This document shows, piece after piece, positions 15,449-23,994 of a stretch of 64,000 bases of DNA; position 1 is the first letter of the stretch, and each line of letters begins with the position of its first letter. The stretch is from Lachnoclostridium sp. UBA1308 (GTDB lineage: Bacteria; Bacillota; Clostridia; Lachnospirales; Lachnospiraceae). Both the position numbers and the translations under genes were made by a program. The stretch lies in contig DBTU01000035.1 of assembly GCA_002307215.1 (NCBI GenBank), forward strand, positions 1-64,000, written 5' to 3'. The notes beneath the pieces are model-generated. The model did not search any database and was not told the origin of the DNA. It saw only the letters and a list, made by a program, of their open reading frames with translations.

Positions 15449-16168
15449 ATGATAGATATCGATTCCATAGATAAATATCTACTACTGCACGGTGACTGCA
15501 CGGTGAAGCTGAAAGAGATCCCGGATAGCAGTATTGAGCTTATTCTATGCGATCCACCCTACAACCTTGCAAAATACTCCACCGGTAATATGGTATTTGG
15601 GTGGAGAAATGAAATTAATAACGATGTGGCAACCTGGGACTTAAAGGAGCTTGACCCCTTCGATTTTATCGATCTGTTTAAACGGGTACTTTCACCCACC
15701 GGTAATATATTTATCTTCACCAGCTACAATATGATTGGTAAATGGCATGAAGCTTTCGATAATGAATTCGATACCTTTCAGTTCATGGTATGGCATAAAA
15801 CCAATCCCGTACCTAACATCCGTAAATCCTCATTTCTTAACAGCTGTGAACTGATTGTCTGCATGTGGAATAAGGGGCATACCTGGAATTTTACAAGACA
15901 AAATAGGATGCATAACTTCATTGAAAGTCCGATTTGCATGGGAAAAGAACGGCTTAAAACTCCGAAGCATCCCACTCAGAAGCCTATCGCCGTTCTTAAT
16001 CAAATTATTGAGGTCGCCAGCAACGAACATGATATTGTTCTGGATCTTTTTATGGGCGTTGCCTCCACCGGTATCGCAGCAAGAGCATTAAACCGTCGCT
16101 TTATCGGAATCGAGATAGACGATGCCTACTTTGAAGCCAGTGAAAAGAGAATGCTGCAAGCTAGGTGA
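15449..16168 (+). CDS. Orphan DNA methyltransferase (N6-adenine/N4-cytosine type)
   Basis: 239 residues from the ATG at 15449, which has GGAGGG upstream. The catalytic motif DPPY is at 35-38. The AdoMet-binding motif near the C-terminus reads DLFMGVASTGIAARAL rather than the usual FxGSGTT, and HPTQKPIAVL (motif X-like) precedes it. The order catalytic motif, target-recognition region, AdoMet motif is that of beta-class enzymes. No restriction endonuclease or specificity gene is adjacent, so this is a solitary or phage-derived methyltransferase; its recognition site cannot be read from sequence. Confidence 0.9.
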   Translation: MIDIDSIDKYLLLHGDCTVKLKEIPDSSIELILCDPPYNLAKYSTGNMVFGWRNEINNDVATWDLKELDPFDFIDLFKRVLSPTGNIFIFTSYNMIGKWHEAFDNEFDTFQFMVWHKTNPVPNIRKSSFLNSCELIVCMWNKGHTWNFTRQNRMHNFIESPICMGKERLKTPKHPTQKPIAVLNQIIEVASNEHDIVLDLFMGVASTGIAARALNRRFIGIEIDDAYFEASEKRMLQAR

Positions 16169-16222
16169 TGCGGTAAATTTGTGCTCCTGTATTATTGTAT
16201 TTCATATTTATAGTTTATCTCA

Positions 16223-18013
16223 CTATTCAATGGTAAAATTGGACAGTTCATTTTTTAATCGTTCCGAGCTTTCCTTTGAGAGCCCCACCTCTTTTGTGAC
16301 TTCTAATGATTTATCTGTTATTGCTGTTATTTTTTCAGCAATATTTCCAGTTCCTGCTGCTCCTTCCATAGCTGCATGGGCAACTTCATTTACCGCCACG
16401 ATAATGCTCTCTATCGATGCTAATAATTCTTCAGAAGTGGCACTAAAGTCAGTCACCAATCCATCAACATACATAGCATCCTCTTTATAGACGTCTGACA
16501 CATTGATAAATCTTTGGAAGCTTGTGGCAATGTCATTTGAAACATATTCCAGTAGCGCCCTCGCATTGTCAGAAAGATTATTTACTGCTTCGGTTACCTC
16601 ACCTGTTATACTCTGAATCTTAACTACCGCATTTTTTGATTGATCAGCCAAATGTCGTATCTCATCTGCAACAACAGCAAAGCCTTTACCGCTTTCTCCG
16701 GCTCTTGCCGCTTCGATTGCAGCATTTAGCGCTAATAAATTGGTTTGTGCGGTTATTCCCATAATTGCATCCGATAACACACTTATTTCAGCAACTATCT
16801 TTGCCTGTTCTAAGGCTTTTTGGAGCTTCCTTTCAATTTCTATACCCATCTCTTTTGCCTGATTCTGAGTATGCTGAACATCCTCTCTGGTGTCCGACGC
16901 ACGTTTGCTTATCTCGACCGCTTTTAGTGCTGCCTCCTGTGATTTCCGTGCGATTGATCTTGATGCAGCCTCAATTTCAGTCGAAGTTTCCGACATTGCC
17001 TGAGCAGATGCCGCGGTTTCCTCCATACTGGCTGCAAGCTCCTCAGTTGTTGCCGCTACCTCCTCAATGTTTCCGTTAAGCTCTTTTACATTCCCGTTGA
17101 TTGATTCAACTACATTCGTAATACTGTCTGCCTCCTGCTTTGTACTACTAACAAACTTAGCAACTGATTCCCTCATCATCTCAAGATTTGAAGCTAAGAC
17201 TCCGAAATCATCTTTTCGCATCACAAATTTCTGCGGCAATTGCACATTAAAATTACCGGTAGCAAGTGTATTAACATGTTGATTGATAATAATAAAGTCC
17301 TTATTCAGCCTCCTCGACATGTAGACTGCAAAACCGATTGCTATAACTATCGAAATGCAGAATATAATACCGAAATCAACAACGTTACCTGTCAAACTAT
17401 CCTTTTCCTGTTTATCAAGTGCACTGATTTCAGCATCTATATAATCCGTATAATTACCCGTGCCAACCACCCATTGATAGGGTTCGAAAGCTAACGTATA
17501 TCCTCTTTTCGGCGAGGGCTCTGTCTCACCGGCCTTCGGGAACCAATAATCAATATAACCACCACCATTTTTACCTGCTTCAATAAAATTCTTTACGATA
17601 TAGGCACCTTTAATATCTTTATAATCTATACGATTTGTTCCTTCCGTATCATTCCCTAAGAGCACTACATTATCGCCCTCATAGGTATCAATCCAAAAAT
17701 AACCTTTACCCTCATATGTTAAGCTTCTGACCATATCAGCTGCCAGCTTCTTGGCTTGCTGCTCCGTATACTCACCGGCCATCTGTTTGTCATAGATACC
17801 CTGCAGCAATGATATTACATTTTCTACTTGATTTCTAATATTTTTATCATAGCTTTCCCGTATACTTTTCTCCGAACTAATCATCTTATCCTGACTTGCG
17901 TTCACTTCATTCAAAATTGATATTCCTGTAATTATTACTGCTATTGCCAGTAGTAATACTGCTAAAACAATTACCTTTGTCCTTACCTTCAAATTGTTCA
18001 ATTTTTTTGTCAT
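16223..18013 (-). CDS. Methyl-accepting chemotaxis protein with Cache sensor
   Basis: 596 residues. TM1 is at about 10-32, an extracytoplasmic single Cache domain at about 35-195 (GKGYFWIDT, GGGYIDYWFPKAG, QWVVGTGNYTDYID), TM2 at about 205-228, a HAMP domain (RRLNKDFIIINQHVNTLATG) to about 280, then the signalling coiled coil with the tip TNLLALNAAIEAARAGESG near residue 430. Such single-Cache receptors often bind small organic acids. It is convergent with the methyltransferase gene and transcribed alone. Confidence 0.94.
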   Translation of the reverse strand: MTKKLNNLKVRTKVIVLAVLLLAIAVIITGISILNEVNASQDKMISSEKSIRESYDKNIRNQVENVISLLQGIYDKQMAGEYTEQQAKKLAADMVRSLTYEGKGYFWIDTYEGDNVVLLGNDTEGTNRIDYKDIKGAYIVKNFIEAGKNGGGYIDYWFPKAGETEPSPKRGYTLAFEPYQWVVGTGNYTDYIDAEISALDKQEKDSLTGNVVDFGIIFCISIVIAIGFAVYMSRRLNKDFIIINQHVNTLATGNFNVQLPQKFVMRKDDFGVLASNLEMMRESVAKFVSSTKQEADSITNVVESINGNVKELNGNIEEVAATTEELAASMEETAASAQAMSETSTEIEAASRSIARKSQEAALKAVEISKRASDTREDVQHTQNQAKEMGIEIERKLQKALEQAKIVAEISVLSDAIMGITAQTNLLALNAAIEAARAGESGKGFAVVADEIRHLADQSKNAVVKIQSITGEVTEAVNNLSDNARALLEYVSNDIATSFQRFINVSDVYKEDAMYVDGLVTDFSATSEELLASIESIIVAVNEVAHAAMEGAAGTGNIAEKITAITDKSLEVTKEVGLSKESSERLKNELSNFTIE

Positions 18014-18159
18014 AACATTATGCCTCCATCATATAGTTTTGTATTTTGCCATTGTCAAGCAACATCTATATATTCATGTATGCATTATATCACATTATTA
18101 GACATTTTTCACACATATTCATCACATAAATACTTTATTTTGTCGAATATGTCATTTTA

Positions 18160-18417
18160 TTAATTATTGATTAATACCCATTGATGCGTCTTAATGTGGT
18201 ATTTCATGTTTATCATCTGCATACAATCTCCCACAAGTATATTACAGCAAAAGAGTAGTGTCGAAATCCCTGCATAATTCTCTTCCCTACTGAATATAAT
18301 GCTTTCAATTTTATAGGTCTGCAGGACATGTTGCTCGTCCTCCAGACGAATGTAAATGGGCTTAATCTTGCCCTGCACATTAAATGTTGCATTTACATCC
18401 ACAGGCATATGAAACAT
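18160..18417 (-). CDS. Small conserved protein co-transcribed with dinB
   Basis: 85 residues from the ATG at 18417, which has GGAGG upstream. It begins MFHMPVDVNATFNVQGKIKP and contains ETHQ-like polar strands; probably a small beta-rich soluble protein. No family recognised. It starts 42 bp downstream of dinB on the same strand and shares its LexA-controlled promoter, so it may be part of the SOS response (inference from position). Confidence 0.75.
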   Translation of the reverse strand: MFHMPVDVNATFNVQGKIKPIYIRLEDEQHVLQTYKIESIIFSREENYAGISTLLFCCNILVGDCMQMINMKYHIKTHQWVLINN

Positions 18418-18459
18418 TGCTAACCTCCATTCCGCTGCCCTGCAGCGGTACAAAACTAT

Positions 18460-19722
18460 TCATGCTTTACTTTCTTCTCCATAATCAGGCTTTCGCTTCT
18501 CCGGCGGGATACCTCCGGCCATGTGATATACCGGGTTCTCCAAGAAGATTGCTCTCATAATAGAATCAGTCCCATAACGATCCCTTACCTTATCCACAGC
18601 TGCATCCAGTTTAGACAGCCTCTCATATCGGTTCATATCAAACAAATTAATCTGTCTGCTTAAATTTCCACTGACTACCTTGCTGGTGTGAATTCCAAGA
18701 TTTCGAATCGGTGAACCCTCCCATAATTCATCAAACAATCGGCAGGCTGCCCTGTGAATCTCATTCGTCGTATTTGTTGCACTAAGCAGCGTCATCTGAT
18801 GCGAAGCATGGTGAAACTGCGAATCAACAATACTCACCGCCACCACGGTCGCCATCACGCTGTCAGCCCGCAGTCTGGTACAGACCGTCTCCGCCAAAGA
18901 CAACAATATCATCTTGGCCGGTCCCTCCCGGTCTACATCAAAGGCAATGGTGGTTGAATTGCCGTAGCCTTTGTTCGGCGCCACCTCCTCCGATACCACG
19001 GATACATCAATTCCATTGGCAAAGGCATAGATAACCTCACCGTATTTCTTAAAATGAGCACGCAAAATATTAAGATCTGTCCTTGCCAGCTCCCCAATCG
19101 TATGAATCCCTAAGTCATGAAGCTTCTTCTTCGTCGCATGGCCTACATAGAACAGCTCCTCCACCGGAAGCTTCCACAGTTTCCTCTCCATCTCCTCCGG
19201 AAACAGCGTATGCACCAGATTCGGCTTCTTAAAATCCGAGGCCATCTTAGCCAATAGCTTGTTGGAGGATATTCCGACATTGACCGTGAAACCCAGCTCA
19301 TTTGCAATCCTGTCTTTAATCAAATTTGCCGCTATTACCGCAGACCCGTATAAGCCAATGGTTCCCGTCATATCGCAGTAAGCTTCATCCACCGAATACT
19401 GTTCCACACAGGGTGAAAATCCACAGAGTATCCCCATAAATGCCTTCGAGCTGGTATCATATAAATCATAATGCGGCGACACCAGCTTAAGCTCCGGGCA
19501 CAAACGCTTCGCATCATTAATTGTATCTCCTGTCCTTACGCCGAACTTCTTGGCAGGTAACGATCTGGCAAGAATGATTCCATGCCTCTTCTTAATGTCA
19601 CCTGCAACTGCTGACGGTATCTCACGTAAGTCCGTTTTTTCTCCAAGAATGTGGAGTCGATAAACGGCTTCCCAACTAAGGAAAGCCGAGTTGACATCAA
19701 TATGAAAGATCACTTTTCCCAT
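18460..19722 (-). CDS. dinB: DNA polymerase IV (Y-family translesion polymerase)
   Basis: 420 residues from the ATG at 19722 (AAAGGAGA upstream; an upstream frame extension lacks a start signal and overlaps the promoter). Catalytic residues are Asp9 in FHIDVNSAFLSWEA and the SVDEAYCD motif near 107. The thumb segment with GIGxxxxKKLxxxGIxTIGEL-type HhH (HATKKKLHDLGIHTIGEL) and the little-finger domain follow. It performs error-prone bypass of DNA lesions. Its promoter spacer is a LexA box, so it is induced by DNA damage. Confidence 0.95.
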   Translation of the reverse strand: MGKVIFHIDVNSAFLSWEAVYRLHILGEKTDLREIPSAVAGDIKKRHGIILARSLPAKKFGVRTGDTINDAKRLCPELKLVSPHYDLYDTSSKAFMGILCGFSPCVEQYSVDEAYCDMTGTIGLYGSAVIAANLIKDRIANELGFTVNVGISSNKLLAKMASDFKKPNLVHTLFPEEMERKLWKLPVEELFYVGHATKKKLHDLGIHTIGELARTDLNILRAHFKKYGEVIYAFANGIDVSVVSEEVAPNKGYGNSTTIAFDVDREGPAKMILLSLAETVCTRLRADSVMATVVAVSIVDSQFHHASHQMTLLSATNTTNEIHRAACRLFDELWEGSPIRNLGIHTSKVVSGNLSRQINLFDMNRYERLSKLDAAVDKVRDRYGTDSIMRAIFLENPVYHMAGGIPPEKRKPDYGEESKA

Positions 19723-19744
19723 ACATATGTTCTCCTTTAAATCT

Positions 19745-19773
19745 ATTATATCAGAACTGATGTTCTGTGTAAA
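19745..19773 (-). promoter_or_regulatory. LexA-controlled dinB promoter (SOS box)
   Basis: On the minus strand, TTTACA (19768-19773), 17-bp spacer, TATAAT (19745-19750). The spacer holds the palindrome CAGAACATCAGTTCTG (19752-19767), which fits the Gram-positive LexA box GAAC-N4-GTTC exactly. Confidence 0.88.
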
Positions 19774-19894
19774 GAGAGAACATTTAGCAAAAAAATCTCG
19801 CACCTTGTCATAGTGCGAGAGTCAGATGTTTTACTTTATTGAATTAATCTGAATAAACGTTTGTGATGCTTATACCTTGCGATATCATTTAAAT

Positions 19895-20152
19895 TCAAAT
19901 CAATTGCATGGCATGAGAAGCTTCCATCCGGTTATCAATTACATAGTGCCGTGCGAAAGATATGTTACATTCCTCAAACATGCCATGCATACCGGCCGAA
20001 TCACTGTCATTTCTTGCGTGATCCTTTGGCCAAGCGCTCACAAAGACAAGGCTGTCGCGATGTGTCAGTTCCTCGCTAAGCCGTTTAGCCACATCGTGGG
20101 GAAAGCGATAGTTGGGAAAACCGCTGAAGAAGCCAAGTAGACGATAGTCCAT
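19895..20152 (-). pseudogene. Truncated peptidase E-like (class I glutamine amidotransferase-like) gene
   Basis: 85 residues from the ATG at 20152, which has GGAGGT upstream. The sequence (FFSGFPNYRFPHDVAKRLSE, then DSLVFVSAWPKDHARNDSDS) looks like the N-terminal third of a ~230-residue protein of the S51/GATase1-like family. It stops before the catalytic serine nucleophile region, and no continuation is seen downstream in any frame. A good start and ribosome binding site with a missing 3' two-thirds points to a recent deletion. Confidence 0.6.
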
Positions 20153-20504
20153 GCATATTACCTCCTGTGCATTATATAAATGATATCGTTGATCTTGAGA
20201 AAACAACTACACCTTAGAAAATATTTCTACTGTTTGATTATATTGCAAGACAGACTGTTATTCATGTGTAAGTTAGTCGGACACAACTCTTATCTCAAGT
20301 TCGTTCTTGAAAGCAGATTGTTAGCTTGAAACATATGCATATTAATTTAAAGAAGGTTCTTTTCGTAAATAAAGTGGTTACTTTCAAAATTATTGTTTAA
20401 ATATGCTCTGTTTATTTTAGTGGAAAGATGTGGTAATATTAATAAATACTTGTTTAACGTCGTACAGTACTGATATTTTATATAATAGACGAGGAGTATC
20501 AACT
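20153..20504. other. Intergenic stretch, no gene seen
   Basis: About 350 bp between the truncated amidotransferase-like gene and the GrpB gene. A TATAAT at about 20480-20486 may be the GrpB -10 box, without a convincing -35. Nothing else recognised. Confidence 0.4.
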
Positions 20505-21119
20505 ATGAAAAAGAAAGTATCTGAATTGTCAACTGATGAATGGATAAAAACGTTCCCAATAATTTTAAAAGAATATAACGCAAATTATAAAGATTGGTAT
20601 GAAATTGAAAAGCAAAACATTTTAAACGCCGTAAAAGCCGAAGATATTGCACGAATTAGCCATATAGGAAGTAGTGCGGTCGAAGGTTTGATAGCGAAGC
20701 CAATAATAGATATTTTATTGGAAATTGACGGTTGTTGTAATGTTACAAAGCTGATTGATGATTTAAAAGTAATCGGATATGGTGATGAAATTTTCTTTCG
20801 AAATGACGACCCGATGAGATTATTGCTTGGTAAAGGCTTTTCTTCTGACGGGTATGCAGAAAAAGTTTGTTTCCTCCATGTCAGATATTTGGGAAATTGG
20901 GCTGAATTATATTTTAGAGATTATCTTATAGCAAATCCTGAAGTGAGAACCGAATATGGGAAACTAAAACTAAATATACTAAAGGACATTGAAAACGGTA
21001 TTATCGAACGCATGCCAAATGGGCAGCCTAATGGATACTCCGTAGCTAAATTAGCATTTGTTGAAAAATATTCCAAGGCCGCAAAGCAGGAATTTCAAAA
21101 CAAATATAAACCTAGATAA
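20505..21119 (+). CDS. GrpB family protein (UPF0157)
   Basis: 204 residues from the ATG at 20505, preceded by CGAGGAG. It has the GrpB/nucleotidyltransferase-fold signature: HIGSSAVEGLIAKPIIDILLEID near residue 55-75, then CFLHVRYLGN and FRDYLIANPEVRTEYGKLK. The fold resembles minimal nucleotidyltransferases, with GSSAV plus two acidic residues (DILLEID) as likely active-site elements. The substrate is unknown for most members. It lies in an accessory region beside the Tag gene. Confidence 0.9.
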   Translation: MKKKVSELSTDEWIKTFPIILKEYNANYKDWYEIEKQNILNAVKAEDIARISHIGSSAVEGLIAKPIIDILLEIDGCCNVTKLIDDLKVIGYGDEIFFRNDDPMRLLLGKGFSSDGYAEKVCFLHVRYLGNWAELYFRDYLIANPEVRTEYGKLKLNILKDIENGIIERMPNGQPNGYSVAKLAFVEKYSKAAKQEFQNKYKPR

Positions 21120-21288
21120 TAAGCATTTTTAGTACCAAAACTATAGCAGCATATTTCTTGTTTTTCATCAATAAATTTAGAGCCTCCTAAATTAGGTAGC
21201 TTTCTAATACTCAAATATTATCACAATGTTTCCGAAAAGAGCCTAAAGAAAGAAGTTCTTTTCGAACAAAAAATGGAGGACAGTCTTT

Positions 21289-21864
21289 ATGAATGAAAAG
21301 AAAAGATGCTCTTGGGCAGGAAATACCCCCATATACATAGACTATCATGACAACGAATGGGGACGGCCTGTACATGATGATATCAAGCTGTTTGAAATGC
21401 TTATTTTAGAAGGTATGCAAGCAGGACTCACCTGGATAACCGTGCTTAATAAGAGAGTAGCATTCCGAGAGGCTTTTGATGGGTTTGATCCTAATAAGGT
21501 AGCCCTTTATGGTGATGCAAAAATTCAGGAGCTCCTGGCAAACGAAAAAATAATAAGAAATCACTTAAAAATCAATGCGGCTGTGATCAATGCCAAGTTA
21601 TTTTTAAGTGTTATAGAAGAATACGGGAGTTTTGACAAATTCATATGGGGATATGTGGATTATGCGCCTATTACAGGTCATTGGGAGAAACACGGTGATT
21701 TACCCGTAAGTACCCCACTCTCCGATAAGTTGAGCAAAGATTTGAAGAAAATGGGCTTTAAGTTTGTTGGTTCGACCATAATGTATGCGTTCATGCAAGC
21801 TACCGGTATGGTCAATGATCATATTACGGAGTGTTTTGTTTATGAGGAGATATTGAATGGGTAG
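21289..21864 (+). CDS. tag: DNA-3-methyladenine glycosylase I
   Basis: 191 residues, the family's usual length. The zinc site is complete: Cys7 (RCSWAG), His20 (YHDNEWG), His178 and Cys182 (NDHITECF). The alkylated-base pocket residues in EWGRPVHDD and GLTWITVLNKR are present. It removes 3-methyladenine from alkylated DNA as the first step of base excision repair. AATGGAGGA precedes the ATG. Codon use resembles the neighbours. Confidence 0.96.
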   Translation: MNEKKRCSWAGNTPIYIDYHDNEWGRPVHDDIKLFEMLILEGMQAGLTWITVLNKRVAFREAFDGFDPNKVALYGDAKIQELLANEKIIRNHLKINAAVINAKLFLSVIEEYGSFDKFIWGYVDYAPITGHWEKHGDLPVSTPLSDKLSKDLKKMGFKFVGSTIMYAFMQATGMVNDHITECFVYEEILNG

Positions 21865-21920
21865 CACCTTTCTGTGATTTCCGGCAGGCCAACCTTTTTA
21901 TTCCCCTCGCAAGGCGAACT

Positions 21921-22685
21921 TTATTTTTTATTTCTAACATAAATGTGCTTAATTCTGCTATTGCTTGTCTCCCTCTCATCAATTTCGAATTGCTTTAAGG
22001 CCTTTATCAGAGGAGTTATTTTTGTAAAACCAAAATTACGTACATCAAAATCCGGTTGCTTTCTTTGTATTAGATTTCCAACATCTCCAATAAATGCCCA
22101 ACCTTGTTCATCCGCAACATCAATAATAGTATTGGAAATTAATGAAATAATGTCTTCTTCTATTTTTATTATGGCATCATTCGTTTGTTTTAAAGAAATA
22201 TTATCTTTTTTGGTTTCGAAGTTATCCGGATCATGTAAAATTTTTGAACCAATTATCTCAATGTATGTAAATTTATCACATGCTACAATAAAAGGATTAG
22301 GCGTTTTTCGCTCTCCTATTCCAAAAACTTTCATGCCGGCTTCTCTTAATCTTATGGCAAGTCTTGTAAAATCACTATCGCTGGAAATAATACAAAAACC
22401 TTCTACTTTATCAGTATACAAAATATCCATCGCATCAATTATCATTGCTGAGTCCGAGGAATTTTTCCCACTTGTATAACTGTATTGCTGAATTGGCGTA
22501 ATTGCATTTTCAAGTAGAACACTCTTCCAGCCGGAGACATTGGTCTTTGTCCAATCACCATAGATACGCTTTATTGTGGGTGTTCCATATTTAGCGATTT
22601 CCTCCATTACACCTTTTATATTACTATAGGGTACATTTTCAGCATCGATTAATACTGCAAGTCTAATTTCTTTAATATTATCCAT
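21921..22685 (-). CDS. NYN-domain nuclease-like protein with C-terminal LOTUS/OST-HTH domain
   Basis: 254 residues. The N-terminal NYN (PIN-like) domain has LIDAENV (Asp14, Glu16, Asn17), SSDSAMIIDAMDIL and CIISSDSDFTRLA, giving the acidic metal-binding residues of this nuclease fold. The C-terminal ~75 residues (EEDIISLISNTI, WAFIGDVGNLIQRKQPDFD) look like an OST-HTH/LOTUS RNA-binding domain. Together they suggest an RNA-processing or RNA-decay enzyme. AAGGAGA precedes the ATG. An IS66 copy is inserted 54 bp upstream of the start; it may alter expression, but a possible promoter lies between the insertion and the gene. Confidence 0.88.
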   Translation of the reverse strand: MDNIKEIRLAVLIDAENVPYSNIKGVMEEIAKYGTPTIKRIYGDWTKTNVSGWKSVLLENAITPIQQYSYTSGKNSSDSAMIIDAMDILYTDKVEGFCIISSDSDFTRLAIRLREAGMKVFGIGERKTPNPFIVACDKFTYIEIIGSKILHDPDNFETKKDNISLKQTNDAIIKIEEDIISLISNTIIDVADEQGWAFIGDVGNLIQRKQPDFDVRNFGFTKITPLIKALKQFEIDERETSNSRIKHIYVRNKK

Positions 22686-22738
22686 AATAAATGTTCTCCT
22701 TATACTTTTATATTTTTATATATATAGTGGAAACAATA

Positions 22739-22746
22739 GATTTATC
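22739..22746. repeat. IS66 target-site duplication, left copy
   Basis: GATTTATC, repeated exactly at 25754-25761. Eight base pairs is the usual IS66 target duplication. Confidence 0.92.
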
Positions 22747-22919
22747 GTAAGCGATGAATAACCCACCGGTTTTTCAATAATCCAAATCCATGAGATAATT
22801 CTTGTACAAGAGTGTTAATTCTCCTGTTCTGGGATTTAGGACTTAGGACTTGTTTAGTTCATATCTGTTTTGGTCACTGTCCTTATTCACTCTAATAAAC
22901 TTAAAGGAGTCGGACAAGA

Positions 22920-23384
22920 ATGGTTCTAAAAGAACAGAGACAGCCAAGACGTACCAATCAAGAATGGCTGGAGCTCGTACAGGAATGCCGCACCAGCGGA
23001 ATGAGTGACAAAGACTGGTGTGATCAGCATCATATTCAACGCAGCAGCTTTTATTATCATATCCGAAGGTTTCGAGACAGTGCCTGTGCAATACCAGAAG
23101 CTACGCTTCCAGTGGTTCATGGTAAGCAGGAAGTAGTCCAACTTCGGATTTCGGATTCGGACTCCTCACCTATCCATACACCGGCCCTGAACAATTCATT
23201 GGAGTTCGCTGGTGATATAGTAATCCGCTTGACCGTTCATGGCATTCGGGTAGAGATCACGAATGCTGCAGCAGGTGAAACAATCGCAAATACCATCACC
23301 GCGCTGCAAATACCATCACCGCGCTGCAAAGACTGTGTTAGGATATCTGTCCGCTGTATCAAAAATCTTTGTGATTTGTGGTAG
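22920..23384 (+). CDS. tnpA: IS66 accessory protein TnpA, C-terminus altered by a 20-bp tandem duplication
   Basis: 154 residues. The N-terminal part has a helix-turn-helix of the IS66 OrfA type (TNQEWLELVQECRTSGMSDK, then DWCDQHHIQRSSFYYHIRRF). The block GCAAATACCATCACCGCGCT is present twice in tandem at 23286-23325. Without the second copy the frame would read ANTITALQRLC and stop at 23341, overlapping the tnpB start in the normal IS66 way. With it the reading frame shifts and gains about 25 foreign residues. The DNA-binding part is intact, so the protein may still work. Confidence 0.85.
   Translation: MVLKEQRQPRRTNQEWLELVQECRTSGMSDKDWCDQHHIQRSSFYYHIRRFRDSACAIPEATLPVVHGKQEVVQLRISDSDSSPIHTPALNNSLEFAGDIVIRLTVHGIRVEITNAAAGETIANTITALQIPSPRCKDCVRISVRCIKNLCDLW
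23286..23325. repeat. 20-bp tandem duplication inside tnpA
   Basis: Two adjacent perfect copies of GCAAATACCATCACCGCGCT. Being 20 bp, not a multiple of three, it shifts the tnpA frame. Confidence 0.95.
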
Positions 23385-23694
23385 GACGGACATGAGGAAA
23401 AGTTTTGATGGCTTAATGTCGATCATTCGGGATACCTATCAGATGGATCCATACTCCAATGCACTTTATCTCTTCTGTGGGCATGATAGCCGAAAGCTAA
23501 AAGCACTACACTTTGATAAGGATGGCTTTGTTCTTCTGTTAAAGAGGCTTGATGGAAGTGGTCGTTTCCAGTGGCCACGGAATGCTTCCGAAGTGCGGTC
23601 ACTCACAAGACAGGAATTCAGGTGGCTCTTAGAAGGGCTCTCCATAGAACAACCAAAGGCGATAAAGCCTGGTAGCAAGCAGAAGGATTTCTAA
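23335..23694 (+). CDS. tnpB: IS66 accessory protein TnpB
   Basis: 119 residues from a GTG at 23335, where the ancestral tnpA frame would end (overlapping stop at 23339-23341), the usual translationally coupled IS66 arrangement. It contains the hallmark segments ICGRTDMRKSFDGL, ALYLFCGHDSRKLKALHFD, and DGSGRFQWP. TnpB is required for IS66 transposition although its biochemical role is unclear. Confidence 0.92.
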   Translation: MLGYLSAVSKIFVICGRTDMRKSFDGLMSIIRDTYQMDPYSNALYLFCGHDSRKLKALHFDKDGFVLLLKRLDGSGRFQWPRNASEVRSLTRQEFRWLLEGLSIEQPKAIKPGSKQKDF

Positions 23695-23994
23695 GCTATT
23701 GTGCAAAACAGAGAAGTTGAAAAAATATTTTTTCTGCTTCTGTCGGAGTAAAAATGAGTTATCCACGCCACCACTTTTTATAGAAAAAGTTATCTGGATA
23801 CATCCCTACAGAGTCAACATTCCTGTGGATATCTCTCACGAAAACCCTAAGAAAGTATGTGTTTTCGGCCATTTCAGAAGGATATCCACGTTCTGAGTGT
23901 TCGTCAAAATGACGGTATAGCACAAACCACCGATTTGCCTCTTTTTACTGCTTTTAGTATAATAAAGGTAAGAAAAAGAAAGGCGGAAACTGGC
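23695..23994. other. IS66 internal non-coding stretch between tnpB and tnpC
   Basis: About 300 bp with several TATCCAC-like words but no convincing gene. tnpC is preceded by AAAGGCGG. Confidence 0.4.

Noticed and set aside
23857..23994. Upstream extension of tnpC
   Set aside because: The extra 46 residues do not match IS66 transposases; the internal ATG has the better ribosome binding site.
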